Positions 11,301 to 22,460 of a stretch of 64,000 nucleotides of DNA are shown one piece after another. How positions within the stretch are numbered: position 1 is the first letter of the stretch; each line of letters begins with the position of its first letter. Source of the stretch: Dendrophyllia cribrosa. Taxonomy: Eukaryota > Cnidaria > Anthozoa > Scleractinia > Dendrophylliidae. A model generated the notes under the pieces. That model was not told the origin of the DNA, did no database searches, and was given only the letters and a program-made list of their open reading frames with translations. The translations under genes were made by a program, and so were the position numbers. The stretch is taken from positions 661,866-725,865 of the forward strand of contig JAJLRJ010000011.1 in the NCBI GenBank assembly GCA_024195265.1, read 5' to 3'.

Positions 11301-14268
11301 TTTCATTGCCAGAAATTCCGGTCATCGCAACGGCGCACGTGCGGGTTTACTTGGCAATATGGTCGCCAAACATTTAAAGGAAATGTATGACAGCCGATAA
11401 AACAAAATAAAATAGAGCAAGTTCTGTCTTACCGGGAACAAGTGCCGCGCTTTGGTCGAGTTCTTGAAAGCCGGCTTCCTCGGCTATTCTGATTAGTTGT
11501 TTTTCATTAACAAATGTTACTGGCCCTGCTTTTCATCGATGTTTATTTTCGAAGCTTGGCTCATACAATGCTCTGTATTTCAGAGGCTTGAAATCCAATA
11601 TTTGCATCCCGAACAGATTTGATCCGCCATAGTAGATAACATGATCGGGATATCTCAAGTGCCGCGCTCGTTTGAGGACAAGCACCGTATGATGTACCAT
11701 TTGGCCAATTTTCACCTTCGATGCTCTTTTCTTCGCCCTGCTTTTTGCCTTCAAAAACAGTTCAGAGTAGCACAAATCAGTTCTACCGAAAGCGAAGATA
11801 TCAAATGTCACGCGAGCGTCTCGTGTGTGTTGATCCGAGAACCACATGTCGTATTCTTGGGCAAAAAACTCGCATTTTGCAGCAAATTCCGCCATGTTTG
11901 GTATCAAAATTTTCAGTGAAAAACAAGCTTTCTAATGCTGCAGTGATCGACGGGATACCGTTTGAACCGACGGTAGTTTTGGTTTGTTTTCTACTCAGGG
12001 TATACAAAATGTAATATTACATTTGTATAACTGCAATTGCTGTAATCGATATTAAAACAAAGTTTTAATATCCACCTTTTAGAATATTCTTAGGATTTAA
12101 TTTAAATTTAGCATTTTATTAGATTTTAATACAGTAAAAAAGCAACATATAAGGCTGCATAGAAGGGAGAATTCAGTTGGACGTAGTCAATTTCGTCGCG
12201 AGTACGTTTTCTGTCCGCCATCTTGAATTCCTATTTTTGTAAGCGAAGCCGCGCACCGGTACGCGGGCTCAAATGTCCGCGATTTCTGGCCATGTACTTC
12301 ACAAATATGTTCCCACAAGGCCATTGGGGTCATCAACCATAGCCTTTTTACAAGTTCCATAATATAATCTAAAGTAATCTTAAATCTTATGGTGATCGAT
12401 TCTTTTCTGTGTGCGCTCCTAAACTGTGGAACAATCTCCCTGAGCGTACTAAGTGTAGTTGTAGTGTTAGTCTAATCTCAAGACTTGCCTTTATAAACAG
12501 CATTTTTTATCATAGCCACGCCGGGCCAGGGTTAAGCCTAAAGAATACCGTTCAGAAGGACGTCGGACACCTTATTGAAACTTATATAACGGAGTAACTG
12601 GTTAGCTTTCAGTTGATGTTATGGGTAGCAGTTTATATAGTTAAATTTAGGCCTGAACAACCCGAGAAGCTAGGTGGTACAGTGGTATAGTGGTACGGTA
12701 GGCTATCTAAGCCTAAGCCTAGCTGAGATCACAGGTTCAATCCTGAGTGGGGGATTTTAGATTTTCTTTTTTACACTTAAAAATTTATTGAAAATAAAAT
12801 TCTAAGTGTCGACATTACGTTATATAAGTCTTAATAAGGTGTCCGACGTCCTTCTGAACGGTATTCTTTAGGCGTGGCTAGCCTGATTTTTTGTTTGTAA
12901 ATAGTTAACTTTTTAGATCATTGTAAAGCGCTATATAAATCTTTTATTATTATTATTATTATTATTATTACTGACAAGAGACAAAACAAACACGAAACAA
13001 AGTTTCGACCTGCATTTATTCCTCTTTATTTTCAAAAGGAAAAATAATAATGGTCGTTTTGACGTAAAGTGTACTCAGTTCTTTCATATGACTGGAATAC
13101 ATACGTCATTTATTTAGCTTAATTTCGACAATAACGATTTTTTCCACACGTTCTGATCACGTGACCATGACGTCATGGAAGCAAGGCATTCATGGATAGT
13201 AGAGAACTTAAGATCCACGACGAACGAGACGACGACGACGTCTATAGACCGCGGGAGGACTGGACTGAGGACGTCGGTTTCGGTGGAAAAATGAAAACTT
13301 AAGATGCGGCCGGCAGGTAGACGACGACGACTTATTTCGACTTGGCTTGTTGAAAACGTCTCGCTCAAGATGACATCGTTTAAGGACATGAGTGAGCTTC
13401 TTTTTTTGAGCCGTGGATTAAACTTTATTAACGACGAAGAACTTCCAGTTTTATTTGACCTGTTCGAGCCAAAAAATCCTGATTTTTTCCCCATGGAGAA
13501 TATCGAAAGCTCGCGCTGGATGAAATGGGCGAGTCCGAGTGTTTGGCCGAGTTCCCGGCACATTAGTATATTGTGTTCGGAATTCCATACAAACTTTGGA
13601 TTCCTAAAAATAAACACGATACACAATTCATTACAAGAGTTGGCAAAAAAAAAATGTATTTGGCCGTAAGTGAGTCTAAATAATCGCATGTGCAAAAAAG
13701 TTACAAAATGAAACGTTTCACTGCTAAAGATTCGATATATTTTTACATATTACAGAGGCGAAAATTCCAGAGTACAAGTGATTAAATTCTTCTATTCAAG
13801 GCTTGCGGCCAGCTGCTTGCAGTCATGAATAATTTTTTTCGATCTAGTTGTTTCGACCGTAAGGGCAAGTTTTAAAGATAAACGTTATGCTGCAAGCACT
13901 TACAGTTGTGTTCTCAAGTCAAAACACAATTGAGTACTTATAATTATTATTCAGGTTCTTCATTCCTTTTTACAACCTCATGGGAAAATAAATTTACGAC
14001 TTACCGGTTCGCCTTTTCCCAGTCTTGTCTTGCCGCCAGTTAGTAAACAACACGAAAACACGCACGTTATATGCAGTCAAATTTTTAATCCAATTCGCTT
14101 CGTAAAATAGAAAGAGAAGCTTAAATGAAACCACAAAAGATAAAGGATGAAAAATTAATTGTAAATATCATTGTTATTATTATTATTATAGTTTATCATT
14201 GTTTTATTATTGTAAATATTATAGGACATAATTCAGCCTATTGGCTGCGACGTTTTTATATAAATAAA

Positions 14269-14337
<69 letters not shown>

Positions 14338-15371
14338 CATCTATCTATCTACAAAAGTGACAAGTCAGTGTAAATTTTTACCCTTGAACTGTGTTTAAAC
14401 AACTCCTTTGCACGACGACGTGAAACTACTGGCTTGGTCGTCGTCGACGAAAGGACGACGACGGAATTCGCGGGAAAATCGCGTGAATCTCACTTCCGGT
14501 CGTCGTCGTCCATGCTGTCGTCGTGGATCTTAAGCTCCCTAATATCTTCGCGGCGTGCTCTATCAACATGCAAATTGTGGTTGTTTTGCGCTTGAGATAA
14601 TCAAATTCGCCCAGTCCCCAAAATTTCACTGGTGCTTAGCCACCTTAATTTTCAAAAGAAAAAAGTCAACTCGCCACTACAATATCACCCATAGCAACGT
14701 CCTTCCAGCTGCATTGATTTTATTAAAATTGATCAAGACTTGTTTGCACAGTGAGCCAAAATGTTGTTTTGGGGCATAGTCACGTGACTTATGACGTCAC
14801 TATACTATACTTGATTTCGGCGATATTTCATGGTGGGTGTAAATACAATATGATATAATATCCTCAAGGACTCAAAATTGAGAGAGTTATTTAGCATTGA
14901 AAATTTTCCGAGGTGCAAAGGATTCGGGGAAGGTTATTCTGATAATTATAGATTACTTTTTAATTATTATTATTATTATTGTTATTCATCTTTCTACAAA
15001 GATTATAACCGTCGCTTTCAACAAAACTTGTACTATACACTGATAGCATGGCGTATCAGTGTTAAACAGAAGCATTTTTTATATTTTTTAAAGAGCGCCT
15101 GTGACGTGTTCCAATGCAAGAACGCCGGAACCTGTCAATCCGGTTTTACAGACAAAAAATATCGGTGTTTGTGTCTTCCTGGTTTCACCGGTGAACAGTG
15201 CGAAGAAGGTAAAAATCCATTATAAAATTAGTTTCTCCTCTAGATTCAGAACGGTTCGTGCGTGTCGTTTTTACATGAATAAAACAACTTTCCTAAAAGT
15301 TAACCATTCCGCCCCTCTCTTTAACTTACGAATATTAAAGCTGTGACAGTGAAACATGGAATGCCGGGTGG

Positions 15372-15431
<60 letters not shown>

Positions 15432-18216
15432 CTTACATGAGGGAGCGGAGGCCCATATGTTCAAAACACTTATTTATTACTACTATATCCAAAAGATAGT
15501 AATTGCTGCGGTAAATTTGTTGTAATAATGCTGTTTTATCGCCTCGCTGGTATTACAGAATTTTCTCTTTCGTTTTTCGAGGGAAAGCAAAGCAAATGTA
15601 ACCGGGATGAATCGACGAAAACTCCAGCTGATAAGACTAATTTTGTTTTGTAATTCACGCATCAAGTTCTTGCAATGTCTGTTGAGCAAAGGACGCGTTC
15701 ACCACGAGGAAGGTGTGAAAATTTAGGTTTAACTTAATTATTGATAATGAATATGTTGCGTTGCTAGCTAGCCGTATCGTATTCGCGTCTCCACGCGCTC
15801 AGCTCAGGTTTCGCGTCCCCACGCGCTCAGCTCAGTCTCATCAACCGCTGTCGGAGTGATTTCAAAATAAATTTGTCTTTTATTCCGTACAATCTTCGAA
15901 AATCTTTGCTATCCAACGGTCCTATCACCATGCCTCACAGTCCTCGCTCAACTCGCGGTAGTCTTCGACACTTCAGTTCCGATTACGACTGGCACATGTT
16001 GGACCAAAATATTACAAATCTCGCAGCCAACAGCTTGAAGCAGCAAGCGAGGCTATTGTTCGTGGCGCAGTGAATTCTGGCCCAAAATGTGTGCGTGGCG
16101 CAGTGAATTCTGGCCCAAAATGTGTGCGTAGCGCAGTGAATTCTGGTAAAAAGTGATCAAATCGAGATTTTTCGTTGCTTATATTTTTTTTCTCATATAT
16201 TTCTCTTAAATCCTGATTATGTTGCTGCTCACTCGCTACGCTCGTTCCGCAGCAAAAAATAAAAAAATTTCCCTAGTCGACAAACAAACTTACAGTTAAT
16301 GTTAATTTAATGCTGTCTCAAATGGATCTCGTAGCCTCACAAGCTTGGGCACGCCGCCTGTAAGCTTACATGAGGGAGCAGAGACCCCTACAAAGACTAC
16401 AAAGTTACAGTTAATGTTAATTTACTACTGTCTTAAATGAATCCGCGTCAAAAGCTTGGGCACAGGAGTAGAGACCTTAAAGAATAAATTGTGAAAATGT
16501 TCCTAGCCTACAAACTAAGTTAATATTATTGCTAGTCTACTGCCACGAATGGGTTTCGTCTCCTGATCATGCCAGAAGCTCAAGCTCGCCAATGCAACTG
16601 AAAGGTAAATGAGTGTTTCAGTTTTGGGATCTCCGCTAATGTTCTGTATCCATACATGTAGAGCACACCACAGAATGATTTGATAAGATTTTGTCGAATT
16701 AAAAGCAACTGTGTAAGGCTTAAGTCTATCCAGGAATCAAACTAGAACAGAAATCTAATCTGCGTAAATGCGGGGCGTAAATGGCGTTATGAGCGTGAAA
16801 CAAGTTTGGCTGGAATTCCCAGATTTTTGGCGGGCTTTTCTGGTTTGACTCTAAGAATCTGTCGGGTATTTCCGATTTTTTCAAGGACATTTATTTTTAG
16901 ATGCCGTCCTCAGTAGCTGTTAGCGTATCCTTGAGACACATTTTGGTAAAGTTTGGCGACAATCATTATTAAATTATATTAATGTATTGTCATAAAACAC
17001 TATATATAGGCATTAAAGTACGCAATAAAAATATAGAAAGCAAGAGCCGGCCGTTGAGAGCTTTCTACCTTTCTCAGGCGTAATACATGGTTTGACTTTG
17101 TTAACTTGTTAATTAACCAGAACTCTCTGTTGTTCTTGTTTATTCAGACGTTGACGAGTGCACTGCGTCTTCCCCTGTCTGTGACATCAATGCCAACTGT
17201 AGGAACACTCAAGGATCTTATTTCTGCACTTGCAAGTCAGGATTCTCTGGTGACGGGAAAACTTGCACAGGTGAGAACTAACTTTGTGGTCGTGATTTAG
17301 CTTTCTTAATTTGTTAATTAACCAGAACTCTCTGTTGTTGTTTATTCAGACGTTGACGAGTGCACTGCGTCTTCCTCTGTCTGTGACGTCAATGCCATCT
17401 GTGCGAACACTCGAGGCTCTTATTTCTGTACTTGCAAGTCAGGATTCTCTGGTGACGGGAAAACTTGCACAGGTGAAAAAAACATTTTTTTAGATCATTT
17501 TAGTTTCCAAAAGTACTTAAAAGTTAAGGTTGTCATTTTCACTGTTTAAAGTTTAATATATTGCCAATACACTGTCAATTTACCAAACATTTTGAAAGTT
17601 TACTAAAAAAGTTCCAAGCGTTTAAAAACTGTGAACTACAGAATTGTCGGCGCCATTTGCCAACATAATTTTGATCAGGCGCAAAAAGTTTTGGTCAGTT
17701 TTCAACGGAAAAAGCTCATCATTTAAAGAAAAATGTTTTTACTATGTTATTCTTAAAGTATCGGTGCAGTCAGGCAGGTGAAGATAAAAAGAAGTAAATA
17801 ATCTTACCAATCCATAGGATTAATTTATTTGTAAATATCTAGTTTCAGAATGTTTCAACTACCAAAATGTGACCGACAGTAACAGAAAAGTGACTCACGG
17901 CTCATCGCCTCTCCTGTGTGACAATTCACTGGGACCTGGATGGTTCCGTTTCCAAGGTAACGCGGGAACAAAAATGCCTACGTCATGCGTTTCTCCTTAT
18001 AGATGTGGCACCCATGCCACAGGCTGGTTAAACGGCGCTCATCCAACAGTGCAAGAAGGTAAAGTCACCAGGCAGGTCTGTTTCAGCTGGTCTTCAAACT
18101 GCTGCACTTGGTCCATCAACATTCAAGTGCTGAACTGTGGTCCTTACGTCCTGTACTTTATCAGTGGAACGCCTCCAGAACACCCCTGTCATCTCCGTTA
18201 CTGTGGAACTGACTGA
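8243..18216 (+). CDS. Gene A: secreted PAN-EGF-cbEGF-cbEGF-D8C protein
   Basis: Six coding exons: 8243-8315, 10978-11225, 15094-15208, 17148-17270, 17350-17472 and 17849-18216. They sum to 1050 nt, an exact reading frame for 349 residues. Modules: signal peptide (1-about 22), PAN/apple (about 23-107), EGF (108-146), two calcium-binding EGF (146-228), D8C (228-349). There is no transmembrane segment, so the product is expected to be secreted or held in extracellular matrix. PAN and D8C modules usually bind proteins or sugars; the ligand here is unknown. Introns are phase 1 except the one after PAN (phase 0). Unlike genes B and C it has no fibrinogen-like exon, and its PAN module is only distantly similar to theirs. 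The terminal exon lies in the second copy of a segmental duplication. Exon structure is predicted by eye from splice consensus and frame; the 5' UTR was not identified. Confidence 0.8.
10978..11225 (+). CDS. Gene A exon 2: PAN/apple domain
   Basis: The acceptor is CTTTTAG at 10971-10977 and the donor is AAT|GTAAGT at 11226. The 83 residues show the PAN cysteine layout, with a central [20 protein letters not shown] followed by QKCELNN. Entered in phase 1 and left in phase 0. Confidence 0.8.
11395..11960. other. Unrecognised stretch with overlapping open frames on both strands
   Basis: The minus strand is open for 124 residues (11907-11533) and the plus strand for 92-97 residues over the same bases. 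No motif is recognised. Both-strand openness and intronic location suggest an old repeat rather than a gene. Confidence 0.25.
12380..12971 (+). pseudogene. CR1/L2-like LINE 3' end with (TTA)n tail, split by an inserted palindrome
   Basis: The reading from about 12385 contains [19 protein letters not shown], the conserved LINE polymerase terminus. The element's end, GTAAAGCGCTATATAAATC followed by (TTA)n, lies at 12925-12971. Between the two lies a foldback insertion of about 370 bp (12513-12885). Only the last fragment of the polymerase is present. Confidence 0.65.
12513..12885. mobile_element. Foldback element with a tRNA-like core inside a LINE tail
   Basis: The left arm (about 12513-12590, with AGAATACCGTTCAGAAGGAC) and the right arm (about 12816-12885) are reverse complements over some 60-70 bp, and both end near AGCCACGCC / GGCGTGGCT. 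The loop of about 225 bp contains GGTGGTACAGTGG and a B-box-like GGTTCAATCC near 12733-12742, suggesting a tRNA-derived sequence. Confidence 0.6.
13304..13680 (+). pseudogene. Possible PIF/Harbinger transposase N-terminal fragment
   Basis: The plus frame reads [20 protein letters not shown]. After an apparent frame slip near 13500 it reads [13 protein letters not shown] and then GIPYKLWIP. This resembles the N-terminal DDE-rich leader and the ESECxxEFR segment of HARBI1-like transposases. No catalytic core is visible. The minus strand is open over the same span, probably by chance. The assignment rests on pattern memory alone. Confidence 0.35.
14268..14352 (+). repeat. (TATC)n microsatellite
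   Basis: About 20 tetranucleotide units with one CATC variant near 14337. Gene A intron. Confidence 0.95.
14420..14545. repeat. CGACGACG-rich repeat, also near 13170-13330
   Basis: CGTCGTCG and CGACGACG runs with the shared AACTTAAGATCCACGACG / CGTCGTGGATCTTAAGCTCC motif, in opposite orientation at 13205 and 14518. The two may be the ends of one inverted-repeat element about 1.3 kb long that encloses the Harbinger-like fragment. Confidence 0.4.
15094..15208 (+). CDS. Gene A exon 3: EGF-like domain
   Basis: The acceptor is TTTTAAAG at 15086-15093, phase 0; the donor is GAAG|GTAAAA at 15209, phase 1. The 38 residues carry six Cys in the EGF pattern: [13 protein letters not shown], then [12 protein letters not shown]. 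It lacks the DxDEC calcium-binding start seen in the next two exons. Confidence 0.85.
15374..15429 (+). repeat. (AT)n microsatellite
   Basis: About 28 uninterrupted TA dinucleotides in gene A intron 3. Confidence 0.95.
16060..16150 (+). repeat. Short tandem repeat GTGGCGCAGTGAATTCTGGC
   Basis: Three tandem copies of a unit of about 37 bp containing GCGCAGTGAATTCTGG, starting near 16061, 16096 and 16130; the third is partial. Gene A intron. Confidence 0.7.
17148..17270 (+). CDS. Gene A exon 4: calcium-binding EGF domain 1
   Basis: The acceptor is TATTCAG and the donor CACAG|GTGAGA; symmetric phase 1, 123 nt. It begins [18 protein letters not shown]. The calcium-binding DxDEC and the Asn/Asp hydroxylation consensus ([12 protein letters not shown]) are both intact. 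Confidence 0.9.
17350..17472 (+). CDS. Gene A exon 5: calcium-binding EGF domain 2
   Basis: 123 nt, phase 1 both ends, separated from exon 4 by only 79 bp. It begins [18 protein letters not shown] and is nearly the same as exon 4. The intron tails before exons 4 and 5 are also nearly identical, so the pair arose by tandem exon duplication. Confidence 0.9.
17849..18216 (+). CDS. Gene A exon 6: D8C domain and stop
   Basis: The acceptor is GTTTCAG at 17842-17848. Joining the phase-1 G gives ECFNYQNV at the start; the exon ends [13 protein letters not shown] at 18216. Length (368 nt) and cysteine pattern match the exons at 810 and 25609. Confidence 0.9.
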
Positions 18217-18282
18217 AAAGGGTTTGGACCCCAGTCAACTCAAAGCTGTATCTTTTAAGCCCTCATTCTTGTCCCCAGTACA

Positions 18283-18800
18283 GCCCGACACACCGGGGGT
18301 GGACTCTCATATAAAAATGACGGGAGTGCTCGTCGGAAATTTTCGAAAAACACCCTAAAAGGTACCAGAATATCGTTTGAAGGGCGTGGCTCAAAATAAT
18401 TTCTTTCCCCTAAGAGATACCAATTCTAAAATCAGCAGTAATCGGAGATTATGGAGACGCGTTCGAAGGAACTTCTGGCGGAAATGAGCCCCTTGAAAAA
18501 AGCAATATGGGCGGCCATTTGGAAGACCGGACACCAAAAAATCTCAAATTTTCAGTACTGCATGTAAGGCACAGGGCAACCAACGCGAAATTAGGATTGC
18601 GTTCTTCGAACGCGACAACACGTGTCATATTCTGTCATATTTTTTTCGGCGCAATGCTCTTAAAGGTACCGCGATAATTCTAACGGTGGTCATTTTAGCT
18701 TTTAGTACCCTAAGTGGTACCAATCTACACTGAATTTTGACCCCTAAAAGGTACAACGAGCACCCCTGTCATTTTTATATTGGAGTCCCCCCCGGGCCCA
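18283..18800. mobile_element. Inverted-repeat element with G/C-rich ends, copy 2
   Basis: Same termini as the element at 1482-1770 (ATAAAAATGACGGGAGTGCTCG left, GAGCACCCCTGTCATTTTTAT right). An extra interior of about 190 bp (about 18435-18625), flanked by ATTCTAAA- and ATTCTAAC-type sequence, is not in copy 1. Confidence 0.55.
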
Positions 18801-19968
18801 ACACTCTTCGCCTTAAAATTTGGAAAAGAAAAATTCCCAAATTTCCCATATTTATACATATTAGAAGTTACACGATAAAGTATAATCGCTTAAAGCTTTC
18901 ATTTAGATGGTCGAAATCGGTTAGAAATTATCAAGACACTCAAGCTAAGAGTTACTAAACCTAGTGAAAGATGGATATCGCTTTTCATTGGATTAATCTC
19001 CAGTCACTGAATAATGTAATAATTATAATGTGGCATACCACTACCCCAGAATATACAGAGTACCCACCCAGTGGGGGGTGGGGGTTGGTCACGAACCTTC
19101 AGTTAGACCGTCACTTGACCTCACTTGGAAACGCCTACTCGAACACGTTATACTGAATACAATTTACTGGAACTGCAGAGGAAAACAACAACGAATGTTT
19201 CACTAATTCTGTTCAAAGAGAACTAATCTGTATTGCCTTTAGTAAGGAAAGTCTAATAAAGGCAAAACTACATCAACAAGCCAAGAATGAAAAGTGCCTT
19301 ATCTTTTGTAGACCTGGATCAGGAAAAACCTTGAAATAATAAGTAAAAACGGCAAACTGATCCTTACGGCAAGGAGGCGAGATTGAGAAGGAGTCAGAAG
19401 AGATTGAAACAGTTGAATACATTATATATTTGTCTGATATTTCGGTTTGCGAAACAAACCTTTCTACGAGGGATAGAAAAGAAAAATGAATACAGACAGA
19501 AAAGGACCGTTACATATAAAAATTTTGAAATATGACATAACAGAAAATGATTTGTTAGAAATTAAGAGGACAAATGTCACTAATAAAGGTTATCACGTCT
19601 GTTTCTTCCCAACCTCGTTCCCAGAGCTTTTCCCTTTTCTTTCTGAACGAGGTTTATTTATAACACGAGGATAAGGAAGGAAGGGAGTCGGAAGAGCAAT
19701 CACCTTAACAGCACAGACCACCACTCAAACAGAAGATGGGATCCCCGTGGTTATTTCTATTATCCTCTTACCAGCGCCTTCTCGGATTCGAGTTCTCGCT
19801 TCTTTTTATCCGATCAGTCTTTCACTTAAAATTATCGGTTTTAAATTTTCGTTTGATTTTAAAAGCATAAATAAGAGTGATAATATTTGCGGTGTGCTTG
19901 CCAGTCCAAAAGAAGGATAATACTGTTTTATCATAGTCTGGCTCGTTTTACTCGCGAACATGCCAAAA

Positions 19969-20330
19969 TGGCCCTTATCGTAGATGAATACGCCACGCCA
20001 ACATATCAGCGGTTTCTCGCTTTCTTGACCCTATAGTCTCGTTTTGATGTTTACGAGAACCTCTGATGATGAGCGTAGACATCAAAACGAGACTATAGGG
20101 TCAAGAAAGCGAGAAACCGCTGATATGTTGGTGTGGCGTACTCATGTACGATAAGGGCTATAAGAGCGGGGTCGTTGCTGACCAAATGACGTATGTGATT
20201 GGCGAACGATATGATTGATATATCACTTGAACAACCCCTATCCCTAATCCCTATCCCAGCGGGACAAATCTATTGTTTTCTTAGCGAATCACAGACATCG
20301 TTTGGACAAATGCAGGACTACCCGAAAATT
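19969..20330. mobile_element. Foldback element, nearly perfect palindrome plus tail
   Basis: 19971-20160 is almost a perfect inverted repeat: GCCCTTATCGTAGATGAATA, CACGCCAACATATCAGCGG and GACCCTATAGTCTCGTTTTG are mirrored around a loop near 20055-20075. About 170 bp of unrelated sequence (20161-20330) completes the insertion. Duplication copy 1 (near 2975-2995) lacks the whole segment. Confidence 0.75.
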
Positions 20331-20592
20331 AGAATTTAAAAAATAGAGAAATAATTATGAAAAAGACAGAAGAAAAAGCAATAAAACTAAGTGTCAGCTA
20401 GTCCAAGCTCAAACTGTTATCTGCCACAAATCTTGTTTATTTGAAAACTAGGTTGCTATAAGCTACATATATGCAGTTTTGCAAAAGGTTATTATTTATA
20501 TTATTATTATAATTATAATAAGTAATCTTAGTTTATTTCGCTTCTCGAATTTAGCTTAGTTTACTAATACTAGAAGGACCTTAAAATATTAA

Positions 20593-21002
20593 CCCTATTC
20601 GGCCTGGGGGTGGGGGGGGCACAAAGTGCCCGCGGTAACTTTCAACATTCATAACTTCTTTAATATGTATTCAAACTCCATCAAACTTTGTGACTTTTCC
20701 TAAAATTTATCTGGCAACAATTTGATATGACAATTTATTGATCACGTGACTTGATGTTTCCATGGTAACCAGATTTAAAACATTTCAGAAATCCAAGATG
20801 GCGGATCCAAGTTGGCGGCCGTATAACTAATTACCTAATAACTACGTCATATGACGTCATCATTCCATTGTGCGGACCGCAAAAGAGACAGTTTTGGACG
20901 TACTATGTACCCTCTAGGTTTCATTGTCATAGCCTTAATGTTCTTGAAGTTACGAGGGGGGGGCAGGCTCAGGAACTCAAAAAAAGCCCAGGCCGAATAG
21001 AG
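20593..21002. mobile_element. TTAA-inserted MITE (piggyBac-like) with an empty site in the paralogue
   Basis: It is flanked by TTAA at 20589-20592 and 21003-21006. Terminal repeats are C(C/T)CTATTCGGCCTGGG. Duplication copy 1 reads AATATTAACGATAC at this point, with a single TTAA and no insert (near 3247-3260). The 410 bp contain no transposase frame. A TTAA target and precise ends are typical of piggyBac-type transposition. Confidence 0.85.
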
Positions 21003-21687
21003 TTAACGATACTAAACAACAATTATACAATACAGATTAATAAAGCAATGAAGCAATGAGTAAATCAACAATAAACCAATAAATGCCATAAGGAGATTAT
21101 AAGCGCTTAAGATAGGGAGGAATGACTAAGTTACGAATGGCCTGTGCAGCAATGGCTTAAAGGCCAGCAGTGAGGTGGCATACGCTGCTCAGACAGTAAA
21201 ATATTCCAAACCCTTCTAACTCGAGGCAAGACAGTAGATTGAAGTTTTGTAATTCTTCCTTGATTAAAATCAATGTACATATCGATATACTGTTTTATCA
21301 CACAGGCACGAGTGAGATCTGCCAGGGAACGAGATTAGTTTTATCATAGTTGTAGAACATGGCAGAAAAACCCACTAAATATAATAAAGAAAGAACAAAA
21401 ACAAGGTAAAATGGTTATAATACTGGGCGCCCGTCAAATCTCAAACCGTTATCTGTCACATGTTTTTTGAATAGGTTGCGTCAGGCTGATGATTTGCAGC
21501 AAGGTTGCAAAAACGAAACAAAGGTTTGCAGCAAAGTTGCAAAAAAATAAAATAAAAATAAATAAAAGTTTACAGTAGATTAAGTGTTGTATATTTGGTA
21601 TATTTGTTTAACGTTTCCTTGGTTACGAATCAATGTATACATCGATAGTGTTTTTAAATGTATTTCGATTGTGCCAAAATAAATTGA

Positions 21688-22074
21688 GAAAGTAAAGTAA
21701 ACCGCTAAAGTAAAGTCAGGAGCTGCTGTTAAAGTAAAGTGAAGTGAAGTGAAGTGAAGTGAAACGTGAAGTGAAGTGAAGTGAAGTGAAGTGAAGTGAA
21801 GTGAAGTGAAGTGAAGAAAAGTGAAGTGAAGTGAAGTAAAGTGAAGTAAAGTAAAGTAAAGTAAAGTAAAGTAAAGTAAAGTAAAGTAAAGTAAAGTAAA
21901 GTAAAGTAAAGTAAAGTGAAGTGAAGTGAAGTGAAATGAAGAAAAGTGAAGTAAAGTGCGCATGCAGTGCAGTGCAGTGCAGTGCAGTGCAGTGCAGTGC
22001 AGTGCAGTGCAGTGAAGTGAAGTGAAGTGAAGTGAAGTGAAGTGAAGTGAAGTGAAGTAAAGTAAAGTAAAGGT
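21688..22074 (+). repeat. AAAGT/GAAGT/GCAGT pentanucleotide array, expanded allele
   Basis: Homogeneous sub-blocks of GAAGT, AAAGT and GCAGT (21966-22012) alternate. It is open as a long minus-strand frame reading LHFTS repeats, which is an artefact of a 5-nt repeat lacking stops. The paralogous locus at 3890-3948 is only about 55 bp. Confidence 0.95.
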
Positions 22075-22460
22075 AAAGGCGCCTTTACACGGGAATCTGA
22101 AGTTGGCAAACTCGTGTTTGCAAACTCCATAATGTTGGCATCCTCGTATTTTCACAGGAAACACTTCCACACAACTAAACCGCGTTCTCGGGGTCCTCTT
22201 TTCTCGAAGGGGGAAGAGAAAAGACCCGGAAAACGAGATTGTATAAACCGAAGTTGCAGCAAATGTTCCCACATCAATGTAAGTTTACCAACTCAAAACA
22301 GTTGGCGGAAAAGTTGGCGAAAATTGAAACAAGTTCTATATCTTGTTGCCAACTGTTGGTGTCATTTTCACACACGCCAACTTGAGTTTACCAACGCTTA
22401 GTTTGACAACTGCAGTTTGTAGTGCGCCTTGAAAGATTTTAACTTGCAGCCGAGAACTCG

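Larger units (their letters stand above)
11226..15093. other. Gene A intron 2, filled with transposon debris
   Basis: It holds a CTT microsatellite just after the donor (11230-11252), unassigned overlapping frames at 11533-11919, a LINE 3' end with an internal foldback (12380-12971), a possible PIF/Harbinger fragment (13304-13680), TATC repeats, and CGTCGT-rich repeats near 13220 and 14430. Confidence 0.6.

Noticed and set aside
12660..12760. Functional tRNA gene at the GGTGGTACAGTGG sequence
   Set aside because: A B-box-like motif is present but the acceptor and anticodon stems do not pair convincingly; kept only as a tRNA-like core.
21580..22272. Long minus-strand frame of 230 residues made of LHFTS repeats
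   Set aside because: It is the translation of a stop-free pentanucleotide microsatellite; the paralogous locus at 3890 is short and the frame is not kept.
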